Assembly: GCF_004769665.1 (NCBI RefSeq)
Contig: NZ_RQGG01000036.1
Coordinates: 181,409-245,408 of the forward strand
Source of the DNA: Leptospira kemamanensis
GTDB taxonomy: Bacteria > Spirochaetota > Leptospiria > Leptospirales > Leptospiraceae
Reading direction: 5' to 3'
Length of the DNA: 64,000 nucleotides
The position numbers were made by a program, and so were the translations under genes. The notes under the pieces are model-generated. The model was not told where the DNA came from. It worked only from the letters and a program-made list of their open reading frames with translations, and made no database searches. Shown in pieces: positions 55,663 to 64,000 of this stretch. Each line of letters opens with the position of its first letter. The first letter of the stretch is position 1.

Positions 55663-56745
55663 ATGTTGGTCCAAAACGATGTCCCATTGGCGCCGCTCAC
55701 TACATTCCGTTTAGGGGGAAGAGCCAAATATTGTATCGCCATCAAAAACATTGAAGACCTTAAAAATGCGATTCAATTCAGTCTGGCTCAGTCACTTCCA
55801 TATCTAATTCTTGGTGGTGGTTCCAATACTATATTTAGAGACAAAGGATTTGATGGAGTTGTTTTTTTGATCCAAATTCCAGGGATCCGATGTTTAGACG
55901 TCAACGAAAAAGAAGTTTTTTATGAAGTAGGTGCAGGTGTTGTTTGGGACCAGTTTGTAGAGTATACAACCAAGCAGGGGTTAAGTGGGATTGAATGTTT
56001 GTCCGGAATTCCGGGTTCTGTAGGTGCCTCCCCCATTCAAAATATCGGTGCGTATGGACAAGAAGTAAAAGATTCAATCATTAGTGTTCAATGTATGGAT
56101 GAGGCAGGTAATCTCATCAGCTTACAAAATTCTGAATGTAACTTTACTTATCGCAATAGTGAATTCAAGTCTGGTAAATTTCAGAAATACATTGTTACGT
56201 CTGTATCGTTTAAACTTTCAAAAATGGAAGAACCTTGTATTTTATATCCTGAAGTAAAAAAACAATGGGATACAATCATTCAAGATCGAATCAAAACTCA
56301 GCCGATGTCTGAAAATCGAACATTATACTTGGAAAAGTTGAGAGAATTGATTTTGAATCTACGAAAGAAAAAATCAATGGTTTTGGACGATGGCGATCCA
56401 AACACACGTTCGGCTGGTTCTTTTTTTACCAATCCTATTATTTCGAATGAAAAGGCAGAATTGTTTTTCAAACATGCAAATCAATTGGGATTTTCAAATC
56501 CGCCAATCTTTGATGAACCAAATGGAAACAAAAAACTTTCAGCAGCGTGGCTTATCGAACATTCTGGGATCAAAAAAAGGGACATTTTTCCTGGTGGAGT
56601 GGGTATCTCCACGAACCATTGTTTGGGTCTAATCAATATAGAGGGAACAACAGATGCCTTGCTTGCTATGGCGAAATCGATTCAAAAACAAGTTTACGAT
56701 ACATTTTCCATACATTTGGAAATAGAACCTGTGATCAGACCCTAA
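55663..56745 (+). CDS. murB: UDP-N-acetylenolpyruvoylglucosamine reductase
   Basis: 360 residues from ATG 55663 (frame opens 55639). FAD-dependent reduction of UDP-GlcNAc-enolpyruvate to UDP-MurNAc in peptidoglycan synthesis. Motifs: TTFRLGGRAKY, ILGGGSNTIF, SGIPGSVGASPIQNIGAYG, the catalytic Ser in RSAGSFFTNP and Glu in LEIEPVIR. The E. coli type. Cytoplasmic. mltG starts 45 bp later. Confidence 0.95.
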   Translation: MLVQNDVPLAPLTTFRLGGRAKYCIAIKNIEDLKNAIQFSLAQSLPYLILGGGSNTIFRDKGFDGVVFLIQIPGIRCLDVNEKEVFYEVGAGVVWDQFVEYTTKQGLSGIECLSGIPGSVGASPIQNIGAYGQEVKDSIISVQCMDEAGNLISLQNSECNFTYRNSEFKSGKFQKYIVTSVSFKLSKMEEPCILYPEVKKQWDTIIQDRIKTQPMSENRTLYLEKLRELILNLRKKKSMVLDDGDPNTRSAGSFFTNPIISNEKAELFFKHANQLGFSNPPIFDEPNGNKKLSAAWLIEHSGIKKRDIFPGGVGISTNHCLGLINIEGTTDALLAMAKSIQKQVYDTFSIHLEIEPVIRP

Positions 56746-56790
56746 AAAAGATTTGGTAATTGTCGATAGCTTAAGAAGGATGGGGATGGA

Positions 56791-57813
56791 ATGAACTCAA
56801 AAGTAAAAAAATACCTGGTACTTTCAGGTTTAGCCGCGGCCTTATTATTAGTTTTGGCGCTCATCAGTTTTTTTGTCATCGATGAAATCAAAGGTGGTGC
56901 AGTCGGTGATGGACAAAACAAATATGAGCTTATCATTGATCCAGGTGAACCTTCCTCTAGTGTCGTACGCGAGTTAGCTGCTGCTGGGATGATTAAATCC
57001 AGTGTATATTTTAATTATTTAATCAAGTTTACGAGAGCAGGAAATAAAATCAAACAAGGTGTTTACGACATCAATGATGGAATGAGTTCTCGAAAGATCT
57101 TAGATGTAATCATTTCTGGAAAAGTAAAACTTGTGACATTTACGGTTCCAGAAGGATACAACAATCGTCAAATTGGAGATCTTTTGGTAACAAAAAAACT
57201 TTCTCCCTCCAGAGAAGAATTTTTAAAAGTGGCACAAAGTCCTGCATTAATCACTAAATATAATATTCCAGCAAAAACCTTAGAAGGTTATTTGTTTCCA
57301 GAAACATATTCTGTTCCTTTAAATTATCCATTGGAACGAATCACTGAAATGATGATCAAAAGGTTTTATAAGAAATTAGAAACCATTCCAGAGGCAAAAG
57401 AGATCAAACCAGCTGATTTGCATTTTAGAGTGGTATTAGCCTCGATTGTCGAAAGAGAAGCAGTGAGAAAAGAAGAACGACCAATGATGGCGGGAGTTTT
57501 TCTCACTCGTATCGAAAAAAATATCAACTTAGAATCCTGTGCCACCATACAATACTTATTCGATAAACCTAAAAAACGATTATTTGAATCCGATTTAAAA
57601 ATTGTATCCCCTTACAATACTTACATCAATGGTGGTTGGCCTCCTGGACCTATCTCCAATCCTGGTTTGCCGGCTCTCGAAGCATCGTTTCGACCAATGA
57701 AATCGGATAAGTTGTTTTTTCTTTTAAAACCAGATGGTTCCCATTATTTTTCTTCTACCTTCAAAGAACACTTAGATGCAAAAAAGAAATTCATAGATGT
57801 ATTGTATCAGTAG
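56791..57813 (+). CDS. mltG: Endolytic murein transglycosylase MltG
   Basis: 340 residues. One N-terminal membrane helix (GLAAALLLVLALISFFVID), then the YceG domain with LEGYLFPETY, catalytic Glu in ASIVEREAV and PYNTYINGGWPPGPISNPG (in two parts). Cuts nascent glycan strands and ends their elongation. Ribosome site GGGGATGGA. Follows murB, so both serve wall synthesis. Confidence 0.94.
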   Translation: MNSKVKKYLVLSGLAAALLLVLALISFFVIDEIKGGAVGDGQNKYELIIDPGEPSSSVVRELAAAGMIKSSVYFNYLIKFTRAGNKIKQGVYDINDGMSSRKILDVIISGKVKLVTFTVPEGYNNRQIGDLLVTKKLSPSREEFLKVAQSPALITKYNIPAKTLEGYLFPETYSVPLNYPLERITEMMIKRFYKKLETIPEAKEIKPADLHFRVVLASIVEREAVRKEERPMMAGVFLTRIEKNINLESCATIQYLFDKPKKRLFESDLKIVSPYNTYINGGWPPGPISNPGLPALEASFRPMKSDKLFFLLKPDGSHYFSSTFKEHLDAKKKFIDVLYQ

Positions 57814-57865
57814 AAATAAAACTAACTATTTTGATTTGAGATTTTCGAAATAGGGATCATGACGA

Positions 57866-58123
57866 ATGGATGAAAATATAGTTGAACTCAATATCGCTAT
57901 CGGTGGGATCTCCAAAGAACTTTTGGATGTCCAAAAGGCATTAGATGCATACAGAGAAAAACAAAAGCGCAAAGAAGCAATTGACGAAGAAGCCATTACC
58001 TTTGTTAGCAAAGCAGAAAAAGTCATTGAAAAAGCAGAGTCCGGCGAATTGCAATTGACTCCTGACCAGATCCGCCGGATCAAAAGTAACCTGGTTAAGA
58101 TTTTAAACCGGGTGAAAGTATAA
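57866..58123 (+). CDS. Small coiled-coil protein of unknown function
   Basis: 85 residues from ATG 57866, strongly helical and charged (ALDAYREKQKRKEAIDEE, FVSKAEKVIEKAESGE), ending TPDQIRRIKSNLVKILNRVKV (in part). No known family. Follows mltG after 52 bp and may share its transcript. Confidence 0.7.
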   Translation: MDENIVELNIAIGGISKELLDVQKALDAYREKQKRKEAIDEEAITFVSKAEKVIEKAESGELQLTPDQIRRIKSNLVKILNRVKV

Positions 58124-58161
58124 TCATTCTTTCACGAATCCTTTACCAAACATTCACTAGC

Positions 58162-58180
58162 TTGTCATCTCACTGTAACA
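58162..58180 (+). promoter_or_regulatory. Pho-box-like direct repeat before the large lipoprotein gene
   Basis: TGTCAT (58163-58168) and TGTAAC (58174-58179) repeat with an 11-bp period, like the PhoB box. A -10-like TATAAA (58181-58186) or CATAGT (58190-58195) follows. The match is suggestive only. Confidence 0.45.
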
Positions 58181-58285
58181 TATAAAGAACATAGTTTCCT
58201 TAGCTAGAGGGAGAATTTTAACGAATCCCTTCCGGGATAACCCCGCTAGCAAACAAATTCGAATTTTTTCGAAAGAGGAATCAAG

Positions 58286-60073
58286 ATGAAAATTTCATTC
58301 AAAAAAAGCTTAGTGGTTCTTTCCATCGCATTGATGGGTTTCACTACAGTGAATTGTCCGGGCAAGAAGGATGACAATACGGCTCTTTTACTTGCGGGTC
58401 TATTTTTACTAAACCAGCCAGAATATACAGTGATCTTAACGGGAACATTGCGAGGAGCTGATACTTTACCAATGAAAGATGGGAAAGTATCGATTGCTGA
58501 TGTTTCTGGTGGTAGTTTTTTATCAAGTGGGCAAGGAACAATTTCTGATTTTACAACTTGTGTAACTGCTGGTGCACCTCCAGCAAATGGAACAGCAGAT
58601 GGAGAATTTACCTTACTTTTTAAAACTCCATCTTTGAGCGGAGTTTTAGATTTCACACCGAATGATGCTGCTTCTGCTACGAATGCATCTAGTTGTTCTA
58701 CCATAGGTGGCCTTGCAACTAGTAACTTTACAAATGTAACAGGACCAACTGGCACATTGGCAGTGAATTTAAATTTAGAAGACCGATCTAATACTAATCA
58801 AATATCTTTAAGTGGTAATACGGGATATTCTATCACTGTGAAATCCGTCAGCGTATTTGTGAAAGGTGAATACACTCTCCAAAGCCCTACTGTCGGTGAA
58901 AATGTTTGCGATGGTCGTAGATTGAGTGGAAATCCTGTCATTAAATCTGGATCCATTTCTGCTTCGGAAACCTGGTCAGATGGAATTTTATTACAAGGGA
59001 CTGTCTTTGTTGAATCCGGTGCGACGATTACAGTCACTCCAGGGACTGCCATTTTTGGACAAAGAGGTTCTTCAATCTTCTTTAAACCAGGTTCCAAATT
59101 GGTATCCAACGGGACTGCCGCTGATCCAATCTGTTGGTCATCTGCAAGTGCATTAGGATCGCGTTTTCCAGGCGATTGGGGTGGAATTGTAACCATCGGA
59201 AACAGTGGTGGAACAAGAACTTCAAATACGGAAGGTACTTCACCACAAGCATATGGAACAGGAAGTTTACCAGGTACTAGCAATTTAGAAATGTCATACA
59301 CGATCGTAGAGTTTGGTGGAAACGAAGTAGCTCCAGGTGATGAATTGAATAACCTCAGTCTTTATTCATCCAACACAACACTCAATCACGTGCAAGCCCA
59401 TAGAGGATTGGATGATCAAATCGAAGCATGGGGTGGTACTGGTGCATGGTCCAATATCTTGGCTACTGGTGGACTTGATGATGATTTAGATTTGGACGAA
59501 GGATTTGGTGGTTCTACACTCGGAGCTGGTGCAACGATATCCAATTTCATATCACATAAATATCCACTGGCATGTGGTGGATCTGCATCAACCGATCCAC
59601 ACGCTCTTGAATGGGATGGAATTCATAATGATGGTGGAATTGCATGTAACACAGGTACTCCTTTAGCTCGTTGCACTACTGCAACTCTCAATAAATTTAC
59701 TCTTATTGGAGCCGGGATTGCTGGAGGACAGGCAGCTAGACTTCGAGAAGGCGTGCAAGCGACACTTACGAATGGGGTTGCATATGGTCATGCACTAGGT
59801 TTTCGAGTTGATACAGCTACAGCAGGAACTGCTGCTTCTGCCACAACAGTTCGAGGTCAGTCTGGTCTATCTACCACAGGAACTTTGAATACAGTTACTT
59901 ATGATATAACAACTTTACCAATAACTTCCGATGGTGGAATCAATTCTGAGTCAAATTGTGGTTTCGCAGCTACAAAACCAGACTATACACTAGTCTCTGG
60001 TTTTGCAGCTGGTGTAGGTGGTGCTGCAGATGGAAAATGGTGGGATGGTTGGGCAGTCTTTAGAGCTCGCTAA
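58286..60073 (+). CDS. Large surface-type lipoprotein with beta-helix-like C-terminal part
   Basis: 595 residues. Signal with lipobox-like GFTTVNCPGKK (Cys about 24), then an IgG-like or beta domain, and a Gly/Ser/Thr/Asn-rich repetitive region (residues about 210-560) typical of right-handed beta-helix envelope proteins: GTVFVESGATITVTPG, FPGDWGGIVTIGNSGG, NTTLNHVQAHRG. Probably at the outer-membrane surface. The TonB-dependent receptor gene is near; joint function is inferred. Ribosome site GAGGA before ATG 58286. Terminator at 60096. Confidence 0.75.
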   Translation: MKISFKKSLVVLSIALMGFTTVNCPGKKDDNTALLLAGLFLLNQPEYTVILTGTLRGADTLPMKDGKVSIADVSGGSFLSSGQGTISDFTTCVTAGAPPANGTADGEFTLLFKTPSLSGVLDFTPNDAASATNASSCSTIGGLATSNFTNVTGPTGTLAVNLNLEDRSNTNQISLSGNTGYSITVKSVSVFVKGEYTLQSPTVGENVCDGRRLSGNPVIKSGSISASETWSDGILLQGTVFVESGATITVTPGTAIFGQRGSSIFFKPGSKLVSNGTAADPICWSSASALGSRFPGDWGGIVTIGNSGGTRTSNTEGTSPQAYGTGSLPGTSNLEMSYTIVEFGGNEVAPGDELNNLSLYSSNTTLNHVQAHRGLDDQIEAWGGTGAWSNILATGGLDDDLDLDEGFGGSTLGAGATISNFISHKYPLACGGSASTDPHALEWDGIHNDGGIACNTGTPLARCTTATLNKFTLIGAGIAGGQAARLREGVQATLTNGVAYGHALGFRVDTATAGTAASATTVRGQSGLSTTGTLNTVTYDITTLPITSDGGINSESNCGFAATKPDYTLVSGFAAGVGGAADGKWWDGWAVFRAR

Positions 60074-60095
60074 TCTTTCTAGAGAAAAAATAGGA

Positions 60096-60132
60096 AATAA
60101 ACCCTGGCAGTTTTGCTGGGGTTTATTTTTTT
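60096..60132 (+). terminator. Rho-independent terminator
   Basis: AATAAACCC (60096-60104) pairs with GGGTTTATT (60119-60127), inner CAG with CTG, then a run of T residues (60126-60132). Ends the large lipoprotein transcript before the small lipoprotein gene. Confidence 0.85.
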
Positions 60133-60138
60133 AAGGTT

Positions 60139-60714
60139 ATGAAATCAAAAATTATATATTATATTGCTCTTTATTCAGTGATAACATTTGTTTCATGTAA
60201 AGAAAAGGATTGGCGTGAAGATCCAAAATTCCAAAATCAAGAACTCGAATCAAAACTTTTAGAATCGCAAAAGCTAATCACATCCAAAAAAAAAGAAAAA
60301 TATATTCTGAATCGTGGATTTTCAAATAAAGAAGAAGCGATTAAAAAGTTTTTATCCGAAATCAAAAACAATAAAGTTCCAATTAATTCTTTTGTATCAT
60401 GGGAAGAACAACTTGAATTAATTTTTCCAAATACTTATGGTTTAGGAACTGCATTAGATCATACTCCACTAAATGAATATCAAGTTTTACTTTCAGAACG
60501 AGAGAAAATCGCCATCAATTCTGTCGAACAACTGTTAACTAATGGTTATAAGATAGAAAAATTTATTTGGGAATCACCAAAAAGATTCAATCAAATTTTA
60601 GGTTATAAACCAAAGGTAATCATTTCCACACCAAAAGGTCAATTTGAAATCACTCAAATTAAGATGGTGTATGATATTGATGGTAAATTCATTGTCGGAG
60701 TTCTTGGACCATAA
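60139..60714 (+). CDS. Small lipoprotein of unknown function
   Basis: 191 residues. Signal with VITFVSCKEKDW (Cys about 20). The rest is charged and helical, then beta-rich (PKVIISTPKGQFEITQIKM). No family recognised. AAGG site before ATG 60139, only 6 bp after the terminator T-run, so expression may come from readthrough or a promoter within the terminator region. Next gene is 111 bp away. Confidence 0.68.
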   Translation: MKSKIIYYIALYSVITFVSCKEKDWREDPKFQNQELESKLLESQKLITSKKKEKYILNRGFSNKEEAIKKFLSEIKNNKVPINSFVSWEEQLELIFPNTYGLGTALDHTPLNEYQVLLSEREKIAINSVEQLLTNGYKIEKFIWESPKRFNQILGYKPKVIISTPKGQFEITQIKMVYDIDGKFIVGVLGP

Positions 60715-60717
60715 ATC

Positions 60718-60763
60718 TTTGTAACACGTTTGTAACAAATGATTCATGGTAACGTAACGTAAC
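60718..60763 (+). promoter_or_regulatory. Direct repeats in the promoter of the TonB-dependent receptor
   Basis: TTTGTAACA occurs at 60718-60726 and again at 60729-60737, exactly 11 bp apart, like Pho-box half-sites. Three tandem GTAAC units follow at 60749-60763. The spacing suggests an oligomeric response regulator. Confidence 0.5.
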
Positions 60764-60804
60764 TAAAACTCCTTTTCATTTACCTTAGAACTTTCATTGA
60801 GAAG

Positions 60805-60823
60805 CTTGCCGATAACAGGCAAG
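60805..60823 (+). promoter_or_regulatory. Leader hairpin over the ribosome site of the TonB-dependent receptor
   Basis: CTTGCC (60805-60810) and GGCAAG (60818-60823) form a 6-bp stem with a 7-base loop. The only ribosome site (AGG near 60817-60819) is inside the stem, three bases from ATG 60826, so it could limit translation. Confidence 0.5.
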
Positions 60824-60825
60824 TT

Positions 60826-63813
60826 ATGAAACTTTCAAAGAAAATAATACTTTGTATTATCACATTTTTATTATCCATTCCCGCTTTGACTTATGCACAA
60901 GCATCAGGTTCAATTCGTGGAACTGTCATTGATTCCGAAAACGGAGAACCAGTGTTTGGTGCGACGATTGTAGTCAGATCTGAAAAAAAATTCGCAAAAA
61001 CTGACTTTGACGGGAAATATAATTTAGAATTACCTCCAGGCAGTTACCAAGTGGAATACCAAATGTATGGCTATGGCCCACAAAATCGTAACATTGTGGT
61101 TACAGCTGGAAAACCGACTCAAATGAATGTTACATTTGGAGCACAAGTATTACAAACAGTAGAAGTAAAAGACCGAGCTGTAAATGAATCCGATGCAGCT
61201 TTGTTACAACTCCAAAAGAAATCGGCATCTGTTTCTGATTCAATTGGAGCAGAATCGATTAAAAAATCTCCTGACTCTTCAGCGAATGAAGTCGTAAAAC
61301 GGGTTACAGGGATCACAATCATCGGTGGTAAATATGTATTTGTTCGAGGTTTAGGAGAACGATATTCTTCAACTTATTTGAATGATTCTTATATCCCATC
61401 CACTGAACCAGATAAACGGGTGGTACCATTAGATTTATTTCCGGCATCTTTAATCAAAAATATTCGAATCATCAAAACCTTTGTTCCAGAAGAATCCGCA
61501 GAGTTTTCAGGTGGTCTTGTAAAAATTGAAACAAAAGAGTATCCAGATGATTTCATAATGAGTTTAGGATTTGGTGTTGGTTATAATTCCAACACAACGA
61601 GAAATAAATGGCTAACCTTTAAAGGTGGTGATTTTATCGGTCGAACAACAGCTGATCAAAGTTTGCCGGATATTGTAAAGGGTGTACCTAATTATCTTCC
61701 GTTTGAACCTGGAAGTCGATTTGGTGGTATCAATCCAAGTTTGATTAGCTTAGGTGCGATTACCTTTCCATCACAATGGACTCCCGATCAAACCAAGGCT
61801 CCTTATGATAAAAACTTCAACTTCACTATCGGAAAAACTTTCAAAGCTTCAGAAACAGGGGAACGTTTTGGTGTTATTTTCGGAACTACACATTCTGTAG
61901 ATTATCGATTCCGAAGACAGAAAGACGCACGTTATGTGCCAGTCAATCAAATTGCTCCCACTGTAACCGAAGCAACTACTTTAAATGCAATCCAAACACA
62001 AGATGCGGACTTATATGTCGAAGAAAGACTGTTTGGTAACAATTTAAATTTTGCTTTCGAACCGAAAGCTGGACAACAGTTCTTTTTAAAGAATTTTTAT
62101 TCCGTTTCATCTGAGAAATCTGTAAGAGAAGCAAGTGGTACAAACAACAGAGATAGTTTTGACTTTTTTAGTATAACTAATGATTTTATCAGTCGTCAGT
62201 TGTTTAATCAAAGTCTTGGTGGTAAACATGCATTAAACTTAGGTGGTTTAAATCGGGCACATACGCTTGACTGGCAAATCAATTATGGGGAAGCAAAACG
62301 AGATGAGCCAAATTTAACACAACAAGTTTGGAGAAGAACACAAGGTGCTTCTATTACGACTCTTCCAACTCGGCTTGGGAATAACCCAGATGGTTCCCGC
62401 TTTTATTCTACTTCGGCAGATACAGTACGAAGTTTTAGTGTTGCCTATGAAATCCCTTTTGACCAATGGAATGGATTGAAATCAACAGCAAAATTTGGTG
62501 GAAGTGCTTTAGACCGTTTTAAGAGTTTTACCTTCCGAGAATTTGGATCCAAATCCAACGTTGGTAGTTCCGCTGCTGATTTATACTTAGTGCCTGGAGA
62601 AATTGTTTTTAATCCATTGGAATATGTTCGAACGAATTCAAATGGTGTAGCAAACAAAACTTTTTCAGAACGTCAAGTAGAACCAAACGCATATGACGCA
62701 TACCAAAAACTTCACACTTATTTTGGTCAGGTAGATATCCCTCTCATTCCAAAAGTAAGATTTATTGGTGGTGCTCGTTATGAAGACTCTTTTCAAAAAG
62801 TAAAAACCTTTGTCTTAAAAGAACAGTTTGATGTTAGAAAACCAGGTTATGGCTGTGATTTTGATAGCGAATATGAACGAATTGCACTAATCAACAGTAA
62901 AGTTTGTCCTGCCGATAATAATGGGGTAGGAGTGATTAGAACCCGAGATGTCTTACCAAGTGTAAACTTTGTATATGAATTTTTACAAGACCAAAACCTG
63001 AGATTTGGATACTCACAAACTCTCACAAGGCCAGATTTTAGAGAGATGTCTCCATTTGCATTCACTCCTTACTTCGGTGGTGACCGTATTCGAGGAAATC
63101 CAAATCTACAAAGAACATACATCCATAACTTCGATTTTCGTTATGAATATTTCATGGGTGGTGCGAATTACGTTGGAGCTGGTCTTTTCCATAAAGATTT
63201 ATCCAACCCAATCGAGTTAATTGGACAACCAGTGGCAGGACAAATTTCACCTTTCTTTACTTATGCTAATGCGAGTAGAGCAACGATCCGTGGAGTTGAA
63301 TTAGATTTTAGAAGAGAATTTTTTGATCGATTCCGTTTTGAAACAAATGTGTTCTTCATCAAATCGCTAGTGAATGTAATCTCTTGGGAACAGTTTACTG
63401 TTGGTAAAGCTGGTCTATTGGATCAAAATGATCGAGGATTCTCTTATGATCCAACGAATATACGACGTCCTCTTCAAGGACAATCTGACTTTGTTGCAAA
63501 CTTAAAGTTTGATGTTTACTTAAACAAATTGAAAACAACTACGATTGGATTGTATTACAATTACTTTGGCGATAGAATCTTTATCGTTGGTGCTAACGGA
63601 ACACCAGATGCTTATGAAAGAGGTGTCGGTCTAACCGATATCGTTTTCTCACATCGTATGGATGAAAAACTTGATTTCAAATTCGCAGCCAAAAACGTAA
63701 CAGACCAAAGATTCCGAATCTATGTAAAAGACGAACTTTTAAACGAAGAACGACTGTTCCGTTCCTATCGCGAAGGGGTTTCCTTCTCGATGTCGGCAAG
63801 TTATAGATTCTAA
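60826..63813 (+). CDS. TonB-dependent outer-membrane receptor with carboxypeptidase-regulatory-like domain
   Basis: 995 residues. Signal peptide ending LTYAQA; CarboxypepD_reg-like domain at about 28-105 ([20 protein letters not shown]); plug domain ([23 protein letters not shown], in parts; [14 protein letters not shown]); then a 22-strand barrel ending in SMSASYRF with the terminal aromatic. Imports a ligand using TonB energy. A TonB-like gene is at 9.7 kb, but pairing is inferred. The ligand is unknown. Confidence 0.93.
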   Translation: MKLSKKIILCIITFLLSIPALTYAQASGSIRGTVIDSENGEPVFGATIVVRSEKKFAKTDFDGKYNLELPPGSYQVEYQMYGYGPQNRNIVVTAGKPTQMNVTFGAQVLQTVEVKDRAVNESDAALLQLQKKSASVSDSIGAESIKKSPDSSANEVVKRVTGITIIGGKYVFVRGLGERYSSTYLNDSYIPSTEPDKRVVPLDLFPASLIKNIRIIKTFVPEESAEFSGGLVKIETKEYPDDFIMSLGFGVGYNSNTTRNKWLTFKGGDFIGRTTADQSLPDIVKGVPNYLPFEPGSRFGGINPSLISLGAITFPSQWTPDQTKAPYDKNFNFTIGKTFKASETGERFGVIFGTTHSVDYRFRRQKDARYVPVNQIAPTVTEATTLNAIQTQDADLYVEERLFGNNLNFAFEPKAGQQFFLKNFYSVSSEKSVREASGTNNRDSFDFFSITNDFISRQLFNQSLGGKHALNLGGLNRAHTLDWQINYGEAKRDEPNLTQQVWRRTQGASITTLPTRLGNNPDGSRFYSTSADTVRSFSVAYEIPFDQWNGLKSTAKFGGSALDRFKSFTFREFGSKSNVGSSAADLYLVPGEIVFNPLEYVRTNSNGVANKTFSERQVEPNAYDAYQKLHTYFGQVDIPLIPKVRFIGGARYEDSFQKVKTFVLKEQFDVRKPGYGCDFDSEYERIALINSKVCPADNNGVGVIRTRDVLPSVNFVYEFLQDQNLRFGYSQTLTRPDFREMSPFAFTPYFGGDRIRGNPNLQRTYIHNFDFRYEYFMGGANYVGAGLFHKDLSNPIELIGQPVAGQISPFFTYANASRATIRGVELDFRREFFDRFRFETNVFFIKSLVNVISWEQFTVGKAGLLDQNDRGFSYDPTNIRRPLQGQSDFVANLKFDVYLNKLKTTTIGLYYNYFGDRIFIVGANGTPDAYERGVGLTDIVFSHRMDEKLDFKFAAKNVTDQRFRIYVKDELLNEERLFRSYREGVSFSMSASYRF

Positions 63814-63829
63814 CTCTTCGCTTTTCTAT

Positions 63830-63853
63830 CTAACTCCATTTAGGTGGGGTTAG
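63830..63853 (+). terminator. Stem-loop after the TonB-dependent receptor gene
   Basis: CTAACTCC (63830-63837) pairs with GGGGTTAG (63846-63853), eight bp with one G-U, followed by a pyrimidine-rich tail. Beyond it, to 64000, no gene is seen. Confidence 0.65.
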
Positions 63854-64000
63854 ACTTTCTCTTCTATTCCTATCGTATGGGCATAACATTCACTGTTGCT
63901 GCCACCTAAAAGTTTTTCTAAAAATATGTTTTTTCCCCACCAAATACGGTGTGAGTTCCTTTCCCTTCTCTCCACAAGTAAGCCTCCCCCACAAGTAAAC

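Noticed and set aside
58246..58755. 169-residue open frame opposite the large lipoprotein gene
   Set aside because: Shadow of a low-complexity coding region; the forward gene has a lipoprotein signal and ribosome site.
60749..60763. Three tandem GTAAC units as a CRISPR or microsatellite
   Set aside because: Only 15 bp and no spacers; fits better as part of a promoter-binding region.
63915..64000. Repeated CCACAAGTAA near the right edge as an insertion-sequence end
   Set aside because: Two short copies only, not inverted, no transposase; the window ends too soon to judge.

Overview
The window looks like the chromosome of a Leptospira, probably a saprophytic (L. biflexa-like) species. Pointers are the AT-rich DNA, many lipoproteins with loose spirochaete lipoboxes (Cys after SNC, STGC, IVC, VSC), a CIRCE-controlled hrcA-grpE-dnaK-dnaJ operon, KDO and outer-membrane functions, TonB-dependent uptake, and frequent TTG starts. 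This is inferred from gene content and style, not from a marker gene. I found 55 genes (one truncated at the left edge) and no rRNA, tRNA, IS element, prophage or CRISPR array.

Layout. 1-7.5 kb: an M1 aminopeptidase (cut off) and a tandem-amidase lipoprotein on the minus strand, then a GMC oxidoreductase with its small partner and a TPR protein on the plus strand. 7.5-10.2 kb (minus): an overlapping operon for a TonB-like protein, a NusG paralogue, arabinose-5-phosphate isomerase and 3-dehydroquinate dehydratase. 10.3-16.7 kb (plus): aroC, a response regulator, nuoG-nuoI, an unknown protein and a thiolase. 17.0-25.3 kb is accessory: a VapBC toxin-antitoxin module, small orphan proteins, an HxlR regulator divergent from an MDR oxidoreductase, DUF35 and DUF1801 proteins, and three lipoproteins. 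25.4-31.6 kb (minus): a complete RND efflux operon. 31.8-36.0 kb (minus): a GH13 glucosidase and glnD. 36.0-38.7 kb: a membrane protein, a GH172/DUF2961 protein and a diguanylate cyclase. 38.7-45.9 kb: the heat-shock operon, then an oxidoreductase, AlgH and an SDR protein. 46.0-55.1 kb: a five-gene ATP-grasp / alpha-E / transglutaminase / amidoligase operon. 55.3-58.1 kb: an ArsC-like protein, MurB, MltG and a small coiled-coil protein. 58.3-63.8 kb: a large beta-helix-like lipoprotein, a small lipoprotein and a TonB-dependent receptor.

The most interesting system is the 46.0-55.1 kb operon. It encodes two circularly permuted ATP-grasp enzymes, two alpha-E domains and two transglutaminase-like peptidases, one of them fused to a DUF2126 putative amidoligase. 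Genes abut or overlap, so they are probably made together. In front sits a near-consensus sigma-54 promoter (GG-N10-GC) placed to start transcription just upstream of the first ribosome site. This suggests nitrogen-responsive synthesis of an unknown amide-linked product or peptide tag. glnD, the PII uridylyltransferase of nitrogen sensing, lies about 10 kb away.

Other regulatory signals are readable: paired TATGCATA palindromes at a nearly leaderless vapBC promoter, a perfect HxlR-type palindrome in a divergent promoter, a perfect CIRCE element, and 11-bp-spaced TGTAACA/TGTCAT direct repeats (Pho-box-like) before both the big lipoprotein and the TonB-dependent receptor.
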